A stretch of 64,000 nt of DNA from Hygrocybe punicea (taxonomy: Eukaryota; Basidiomycota; Agaricomycetes; Agaricales; Hygrophoraceae). A model generated the notes under the pieces. It was not told the origin of the DNA and did no database searches. It saw only the letters and a list, made by a program, of their open reading frames with translations. The translations under genes and the position numbers were made by a program. Positions within the stretch are counted from its first letter, which is position 1. The number at the start of each line of letters is the position of its first letter. Positions 57,572-64,000 of this stretch are shown here, piece after piece. The stretch covers positions 1,984,001 through 2,048,000 of the forward strand of contig OY744462.1 of assembly GCA_963556145.1 (NCBI GenBank), written 5' to 3'.

Positions 57572-60500
57572 CTAATACATGAGGTGTTCGGGGTTAACGG
57601 GGTGATCGTGGGTGAACAAGGAAGGAAGGAGGGAGAAGCGATGAGGGGTTGTAATGTCATAAATATGTGAAAGGGTGGCAGAGGGGATAGGAGAAGGGAG
57701 GTGATAACAATGGGAAATAGGGAAAGCATAGGGACAGGATTTTTTACAGGTGTTGAAGTCGAGGTTACCAAGACCGGTGGTATCGGTGATTTGGGCAGGA
57801 GCGACAACAGGGGAAGAGATTTCGATGATGGATGTAATGGCATCGACGGGGGTGGTTTCGTAAAGATAGGCATGTGTGATGCCAGGAGGGAAGAGGTATT
57901 TCCGGAATTCGTGGTTTTTTGCACCGTTGAGGATAAGGGCGGCATTATGTGGATAGATAGCGAGTAAAATGGCAGAAGAAGAAAAAGGAAGAGTAATGGA
58001 AGGGGGAAGAGTGAAAAGAGAATGAAGAGATAAAGAAGAAGGAGCGTGGGGATGTAATTTATGGAAATCGTCGACAAGATCCTGGCAATATGTAGTTTCG
58101 GTGGCAGGGATCCAGGAATCTTCGTCATGGGGATAATCGAGCCAATGTACTAAATAATATAATTTGTTACGGCGAATGCGGGAATCGAGGATGTGTTCTA
58201 TTTCGTAGTGGTCATCATTATTGATGATTTCGGGAGGAGGTCGAAGATGGTATTTTTGTTGAATGGGGGAAGAAGGAGGTTGAAATGGGGAAAGGAGGGC
58301 AACATTAAATATGGGGAAGATCTTCCAGGCTTTTGGTAACTTCAGTTTGTACGACGATGAACCGATTTTTTCGAGAATGGTAAATGGACCGAATTTCTGA
58401 TTGTCGAGTTTTTTGCTTGGATGATCTGTGGTCAAATTCTTTCCATTTAGCCAAACTTTGTCACCAGGGGAAAAGACAATATCTTTAACATGATTGTCGT
58501 ACTTATCCTTCATTGTCTGTTTTGTGATATCTGCGATTTTGCCGATTTTCTGTTGTATGGTTTTCATTCGTGTAATGAAATCGTCGACGGCTTCATTTGC
58601 GATGGGAGTATGTGTGTCGAGGTCAAGACCGGTCCATGGATGTTGTCCCTGTGTGGCGAAGAAAGGGGAAGTCTTGATTGCGGAAGATTCACGATTGGCC
58701 AAAGCAAACTCTGTGAGAGCAAGCCATTCATGCCAATCATCTTGTCGATAATTGGTGAAGAAACGAAGGAAGATTTCGAGTTCTTGGTTCATCCGCTCCG
58801 TTTGTCCATCAGCTCGTGGATGATATGCTGTCGTCGGTCGTCCTTTGATACCGATCAATGAATATAATTCAGTGATGAAGCGTGAGACAAAAACAGAACC
58901 ACAATCAGAGATGATGAAACGTGGCATGCCAAAGCATTTAAACACATGATCACGGAATAACCGTGCCCATCCTTCTGACGTCAATGTCATATTTGTGGCG
59001 ATGAAAATGGGATGTTTTGATCATTTGTCAACAACAACCAAAATGGCATCAAAGCCATGTGATTCTGGTAGGGGGCCAATCATGTCGACAGAAATTGTAT
59101 GCCAATTGTATGGTGGTATGTCGTGAGGGAAGAGTTGTCCGAGTTGTTTTCCACGCTGTGGTTTGTTTTGTTGGCATTCGGTACAACCGTTGATATACCG
59201 TTCAACATCTTCCTGGATGGTTGGCCATGTCGATGTTCATGAAATCAATTCGATTGTTTTGTCACGACCCGGATGACCGGCAATGGGATTGTCATGATGC
59301 AGGGAAATAATGTTATCGTGAGTGGGTGACACATGGAGTATTTGCTGTATCGATTGTTCTGTTGGAACAAAAAGTGAATCAGGAAGACCAATCAAACCTT
59401 TGTTGTCCACTTCTTTTGGCTTATGGTCGACTCGACGTGAAAGGAGATCGGCTTTCTTGTTTTGTGCACCTTTGCGATATAATAATCGGAAGTTGTAATC
59501 TTGTAGGAATGCGATCCAACGAGCCTGTCATCGGGTGAGATCTTGTGGTTTTCGATAATATTCCAAATTACGATGATCGGTAAAGATGTCGATTTGTTCT
59601 TTTGTGCCAAGGAGGAATTGTCGCCATTCTTCGAAACTCCATATGATTGCGAGTAGTTCTTTATCGAAGATTTGGTAATTTCGTTCAGCTGGCGTCATTG
59701 TCATTGACATATAAGCTACAGGGCGGAAAAGACCGTCGGGTTGTTCTTGGGACAAGATAGAACCGATTGCATAATCTGATGCGTCACATTCAATGGTAAT
59801 TCTTTTGTTGGGGACGGGCAAGACGAGAACTGGATCGGTCGTTATGATGGTTTTTAAGCGATCGAATGCATTTTGTTGTTCTTCCGTCCAGTCCCACTTT
59901 GCTTTTCCTGTTAGTTTATGTAATGGGCTTGCGATCTGTGAGAAAATTTCAACAAAACGACGATAAAAGTTGAAAAAACCAATAAATCGTTGCAATTCGG
60001 TTTGATTCGTTGGAATGGGCCAATCAGTGATGGCATTGGTTTTGATTGGGTCCATTTGAACTTGGCCATGTCTGACGACGAGTCCGAGATAGTCAACTTT
60101 TTCTTTATCGAACGTACATTTCTTCGGCTTCAGGAACAGGTTGTTTTCACATACTTGTTTCGTTCACTTTTGATTTTCCTTGAGGGATTTTGAAAAGATC
60201 AAGATATCATCCATGTAGACCAGCAACCATCCTTCACGTATCTCATAACGGAAAATGTGATTCATCAATCGTTGAAATGTTGGTGGTGAGTTCTTCAGAC
60301 CAAAGAACGTGACCGTCGGTTCAAATAAGCCTTTTGGTGTCAGGAAGGCGGCTTTATGTTCATCGCCTTCCTTGATGCAGACATTATTGAATCCCCATCG
60401 TACATCAAGTTTCATGAAATATTTGGCATCGGCTAATTGATTGATGATGTCATTGATCAGAGGTAATGGATACTTGTCATCAATCGTCCATGAGTTCAAC

Positions 60501-61819
60501 CAATGATAGTCTTGTATTGGTTGTTGTTCGGCGGCATCCTTTTTTGATACGAAGAAAAAAGGCAAAGCATAAGGTGATTTCAATGGTCGGATTCGTCCTG
60601 TCTTCAGATTTTCGTCAAGGATTTTATCAAGGTCTTGTTTTTCGATTGGTGACAACGGATATAATTTGCAATCATGATGGTCTGGTGCATCTGGTTTCAA
60701 GGTGATCGCATGATCCCATGGTTTTTGTGCTGGTAATTCATCGAAACCAGATGGTTCGAAAACATCACAGTATTCGTGGTATGTCTCAGGGACCAATTCT
60801 TCGAATGTCTTTTCCTTCTGTTGTTCTTGTGCTTTTATTGCAAGCTCTGTTGACTTTGTCATGAATGAACGGAAGTATATCGGGTCCATTGTCTCTTCCA
60901 TCACTTGGTCGAACCAAAGAGGTCGTTCCCAAACCACAGTATTGAATTCAGTTGACCGTATTGTTGATGGCTTACCACAACCAGAAAGACATCGCGAGAA
61001 TTTGATCTCATTTTCACGCCAATCAATTTCTGGGTTATGTTTCTTGAGCCAATCATATTCGAGGAAAATATCCATTTTTGCTAATGTCGTTACTGCAAAA
61101 CGAAGTAATTCTTGATGGTCCCCGAAACGCATTTGCAATTCGCAATATTCCATGATCTGTCCTGTTTTTGGTTGTGTTCCATCACTCATGTATGAATTGA
61201 ATGGGTTCAGGTACAGTTTCGTCGGAATGTTATGGGCTTTGACGTAACCAATATTGATGGTGCAGATAGTACAACCACAATCGATCAAACTTGTCATGGG
61301 GTATTGTCATCCGTCTTGTGTAACAGAAACAAAACCATGAACCAGTAATGCCATATGAAGTTCAGAATCTTTTCGTGTTATGGCCCGTACTGGTTCCAAT
61401 GTCCATGGTTCATGTGGTGAGTCTTGTGGCATGTTCTGTACCAGCCATTGTACTGCTTCATCGATTGGTCGCCGATTAAGCGAAAGGACTAATCCTGGTG
61501 AAATCTTTTCTGTCCATTGTCTGTGGATATTGAAGTCGTGTAGAAGATCGAGGGCGTAACCCATCGTGGTTGAACGAATGGCAACGATTGTTTCCATTGC
61601 ATTGAATTCTGATTCGATTGTTGTTCTTTTCTGTTCTTCTGTAACATGGGTATCTTGCCACGTGTTACTTTCCTCTTTCGGCTCTGGTTTTGTTGTTTGT
61701 CTCAGGTCATTGCGGAGGACTTTGAGTTTGGTGAACACGTTATTGAATTGTTTACATACGAGTACATCCTTCTCGAGTCGTGTGATCATGGCCTCCTGCG
61801 CTTCACGTCGCTTCCTTAA
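57572..61819 (-). pseudogene. Chromovirus pol: protease, RT, RNase H, integrase, chromodomain, ASCH-like tail
   Basis: Read in the -1 frame after gag for about 1415 codons to a TAG at 57572. Protease: LIDCGCT (relatives have Asp-Ser-Gly) and FLEYDWLKKHNPEIDW. Reverse transcriptase: LYPLSPIEKQDLDKIL, FGLKNSPPTFQRLMN and the YMDD of LVYMDDILIFSK. RNase H: IECDASDYAIGSILSQ, FDKELLAIIW and FTDHRNLEYY. Integrase: zinc-binding H...HPGRDKTIEL and CTECQ, then VDMIGPLP, ISDCGSVFVSRF (relatives SDRGS) and AYHPRADGQTERMNQELE, so the D-D-E triad is present. Chromodomain: HYEIEHILDSRIRRNKLYYL, VHWLDYPHDEDSWIP. Then follows an ASCH/PUA-like segment (residues about 1275-1400). Five TGA codons interrupt it (61307, 60164, 59528, 59237 and 59021), with no frameshift. 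Non-functional unless TGA is read through. Confidence 0.88.
57600..57995 (-). other. ASCH/PUA-like domain at the end of pol
   Basis: After the chromodomain and a short Pro/Ser linker, pol reads AILLAIYPHNAALILNGAKN, HEFRKYLFPPGITHAYLYET, TPVDAITSIIEI, CPYAFPISHCYHLPSPIPSA and ITTPHRFSLLPSLF. This follows the ASCH domain plan: a start of the form I.P.YA..IL.G.K..EFRK, a middle YLYxTxPV.....I, and an end YA..I......PI......I..P..F..LP. ASCH domains have a PUA-like fold and usually bind RNA or modified nucleosides. The assignment is by motif memory only. Confidence 0.6.
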
Positions 61820-61825
61820 AAACCC
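61816..61825 (-). promoter_or_regulatory. -1 programmed ribosomal frameshift site, gag-pol
   Basis: The gag frame ends GAG GGT TTT TAA. The heptamer G GGT TTT (61825 down to 61819) has the canonical X XXY YYZ form and is directly followed by the TAA stop. A slip back by one base continues as TTA AGG AAG CGA in the pol frame, open apart from TGA codons to 57572. GGGTTTT is a known -1 site in some plant RNA viruses. A downstream pseudoknot was not searched for. Confidence 0.75.
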
Positions 61826-62832
61826 TCTTGCTTCAACTTCAAAGCCATCAATTCATCCATCAATGCTGCAATTCGGGCGTCTTTGCCATCATTGTCTTGT
61901 TGTTTCGTCATCTGTGGTATTGTTTGCATCGAGCGAACCTGTTGTCATCCTTGCTGTTCTGGACAGTTTTGAGAAACATGTCCTGGTTGTCAACATTTGA
62001 AACAAATTCCTTTTTTCATGTACTCCTGTTGTTGTTCGTCTGTCAAACGTGTAAACATTTGTTGTTTCGGTTGCGTTCATCGGGTATCAACGTCCATCGG
62101 TACAGATTCCGACTGAGGATGAGGTGTTGTTGTCTGAGGATGAGGGGTTGTTGTTGTGATGGGATTGTATCATGTTTTCATTGTTATGTTCATGGACCGT
62201 ATCTGGTCCTGGTGACGACGCCATTGTTGGTCAAGTTTGACCGTTTGTTCTCACCATTCCTCGACAGTTGTCGGAATGGTCATACCAGTGTAGATCTGGT
62301 CAATCAAGGGCTTGTTCATGTGTAATTCGATGAGTTGAATGAGATAACTCTCATTCAGGATTTCGCCAAGGCCAGCGATACGTCGGAGAGTATCAAACTT
62401 GATCCAGAATTCATCGGCTGTCATTTTTCCTTGACGTAAGTCATTCAACTTCATCATTGCGTCTTTCTTCTGGTCCGGTTTCTCGAAATGTCATTTGAAT
62501 TCTTTGATGAAGTCATCCATGGATCCGAAGTTGACAGGGTTATGCTGTAAGGCAATGTCGACGTACTCGTCTGCCCATTGGCCAGCAAGTCCTCCTTGCA
62601 AATATGAAAGGACGAGGAGGATCTGTTTTTCTTCCGAGTCAAAAGCGGCTGCGTTGGCTCGGATGTAGATAAACGCTCCTCGGAAGAATGTCTTGAATCC
62701 TTCTCTGTTTCCATCGTATTTAGCCAGCAGAGCAATATGGGATTTAGGAGGTGACGGGGCCACGGGTGATGTAGTGGTAGTGGTGATGGTATCTTGGGTT
62801 TCATGGGTTTCTCCGGATGTTTCGCCTGACAT
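61816..62832 (-). pseudogene. Chromovirus gag
   Basis: The start at 62832 (MSGETSGETHE) leads through a Thr/Pro linker into the gag core (KYDGNREGFKTFFRGAFIYI, YLQGGLAGQWADEYVD, DDFIKEF, LRQGKMTADEFWIKFDTLRR, LIELHMNKPLIDQIYTGMTI). A CCHC zinc knuckle follows (CFKC, GHVSQNC), with a coiled Met/Leu-rich end at the frameshift site. Six in-frame TGA codons (62491, 62251, 62170, 62077, 61990 and 61945) and no other stop or indel occur before the TAA at 61816-61818. One TGA lies inside the zinc knuckle. Confidence 0.8.
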
Positions 62833-63090
62833 TCTTGTTCGTGGTTGGGTTTGATAATGAGAAGTAGTTGTTGGATTAGGAAATGATGACGCGGGGAAAG
62901 GCGCGGATCAGAAGGTAGTCTGTGTTGCAACGAAATGGTCGAAGTCGTCGTCAGAGGAATCTGACGTTTCAGGTGCAAGGTGATATTCGTCGTCTCGGTC
63001 GGAGTCTGGGGTTCAATATCGTCGGGGTTCCAGGATGTCTTGGTTTGGTGTCGAGGGAGTAAAGAAGTTTAGTCTTATGTTATGGATCGC

Positions 63091-63649
63091 TGTTCTTATA
63101 GCGGGCTCTGGCAACACTAAACCAAACGAGGATGGATTTGAGATAAGAAGTGAGTACAGACAATTGTAAAGGAAGGGGAGAGAGGGATCTGGGTTTCTGG
63201 TAGCGGTCGGGGGAAGAGTAGCTAGACTAAACTTAAAGTTACTGACTACAAGTATTCGGGTTTATATACACTACAATGTCTTTAGGGTAGGCTTCTTCGT
63301 CATGCGTGGCTGTGAGGAGGACAAGCTCCGAGATGAACAGCGTCTTGGTTCACTTCGTGGTCTGCGCGTTTTGGGGTGCCATCGTGGAGGCCAACGGCTG
63401 CGTTGCAGGTCTGGTGTCAGCAGACAACTGATCCGGTGATTATGTTGTGCGGTATTGTTGAGTGCATGTATAAGCGTGTGTGATGGTGGCGTATCGGCGG
63501 TGATGGGACGATGAGGATAATTATATGGATTAGGATATTGCCGTCGATTGTCATCGATGATGTTCTGGACCCATGTTATGACATCATTGTTGGATGTTGC
63601 GTCAGAAGCGGGGTCGGAAGCGGGGGTTAGATCAGGGTGAAAAGTAACA
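63091..63649 (-). repeat. Right (5') LTR of the chromovirus
   Basis: Starts TGTTCTTATAGC and ends AAAAGTAACA on the + strand; it would carry the promoter. In most LTR differences it retains CG where the left copy has TG or CA, or vice versa. Confidence 0.9.
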
Positions 63650-63654
63650 ATGTG

Positions 63655-64000
63655 GGTCCAAGTTTTGAGTCATGGCACAGGTGACAAGCTATGGGAACAA
63701 GTCGTTGGGTACTGCAATGAAGTGATGTCGTGTGAACAATATACAATAGGGGTTGGTTCACTGTTTGGGAAGTCATATGGTCTGTGGTCGAAGTCTGACC
63801 GTGTGTGCTTCGGCAATGGTCGGATTGGAGGGAACAATGAAATGTTTTGTGATCAAGGATTGTTCAGGGCATGTGTGCAGGTGAGGAATGTCGTCGGATC
63901 GTCAGGGAGGATAACGGTAGGCACGGAATACAAAAGTGGAAACCATATATCCAGGAATGGCAATTGTCAATTATGTGTCAGTATACTGTCGAGGTGGATG
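63655..64000. other. Right flank of the chromovirus, no supported gene
   Basis: About 345 bp to the window end. Short open frames have no recognised domain. It continues the target sequence interrupted at 56544. Confidence 0.35.

Larger units (their letters stand above)
56550..63649 (-). mobile_element. Chromodomain Ty3/Gypsy retrotransposon (chromovirus), nearly complete
   Basis: LTRs of about 560 bp at 56550-57111 and 63091-63649 are flanked by the 5-bp duplication ATGTG (56545-56549 and 63650-63654). On the minus strand the order is 5' LTR (right), gag with zinc knuckle, -1 frameshift site, protease, reverse transcriptase, RNase H, integrase, chromodomain and an ASCH-like tail, then a third frame running into the 3' LTR (left). 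A G-rich tract (CCGGGGGTAT) precedes the 3' LTR. No tRNA-type primer site follows the 5' LTR, which would fit the self-priming known for some fungal chromoviruses. The right LTR may begin 12 bases earlier (TGTTATGGATCGC), bases the left one lacks. There are eleven in-frame TGA codons but no other coding indel. Confidence 0.92.

Noticed and set aside
57211..58128. 305-codon minus-strand frame overlapping the end of pol
   Set aside because: Shifted translation of the pol and third-frame coding sequence with no motif; the pol frame explains the region.
57572..62832. Genetic-code change with TGA read as Trp in the chromovirus
   Set aside because: TGG is used for Trp throughout, conserved motifs expect Arg at several TGA sites, and CpG decay in the LTRs explains the pattern better.

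Overview
The window looks like nuclear DNA of an agaricomycete (mushroom-forming basidiomycete). Short introns (about 50-75 bp) interrupt almost every gene. The gene and transposon families present (fungal elongation factor 3, DUF6697-like and M50B-like proteins, Plavaka, KDZ, Crypton and a chromodomain Ty3/Gypsy element) are typical of that class. All identifications come from reading translated motifs by eye; no database was searched.

Layout. Bases 1-13,000 are a compact, conserved gene block, all on the + strand: a coiled-coil/DUF6697-like protein (250-1840), V-ATPase subunit a (2242-5380), translation elongation factor eEF3 (5826-9449), an M50B-like membrane metalloprotease (9644-10982) and a secreted-type single-pass membrane protein (11409-12999). 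From about 13.4 kb to the end the window is a repeat compartment.

The repeat compartment contains: (i) a hAT-type MITE with an 8-bp target duplication (14492-22398). Inserted in it is a gag-only LTR element, here called A (15664-22374), which carries an antisense zinc-cluster/coiled-coil gene. A 1.7-kb LTR element without evident genes, here called B, is inserted inside A's left LTR. (ii) A KDZ transposase gene with an inverted 5' segment (about 22.98-25.8 kb). (iii) A PEX1 N-terminal gene fragment (about 27.5-28.0 kb). (iv) A decayed SF3B1 splicing-factor pseudogene (30.85-33.08 kb) that abuts a 7.4-kb inverted repeat (33085-40516) built from 34-bp satellite arrays, with a second SF3B1 scrap on the far side. 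(v) A Plavaka transposon with divergent transposase and companion genes (41053-46594). (vi) An HNH-endonuclease gene (47380-48575). (vii) A Crypton tyrosine-recombinase gene (49464-52663). (viii) A 690-bp fold-back element, a decayed paralogue of the secreted-protein gene, and a second hAT MITE that holds a solo LTR of family A. (ix) An almost complete chromovirus (56550-63649) on the minus strand.

Three themes join the region. First, insertions can be ordered exactly from nested target duplications. Second, mutations in the repeats are strikingly CpG-biased: LTR pairs differ almost only at CpG sites and nearly all nonsense codons are TGA, as expected from CGA to TGA after cytosine methylation. 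Third, the chromovirus has unusual features. Its pol polyprotein appears to end in an ASCH/PUA-like domain after the chromodomain. Gag and pol are joined by a canonical -1 slippery heptamer directly before a TAA stop. An extra reading frame runs into the 3' LTR.
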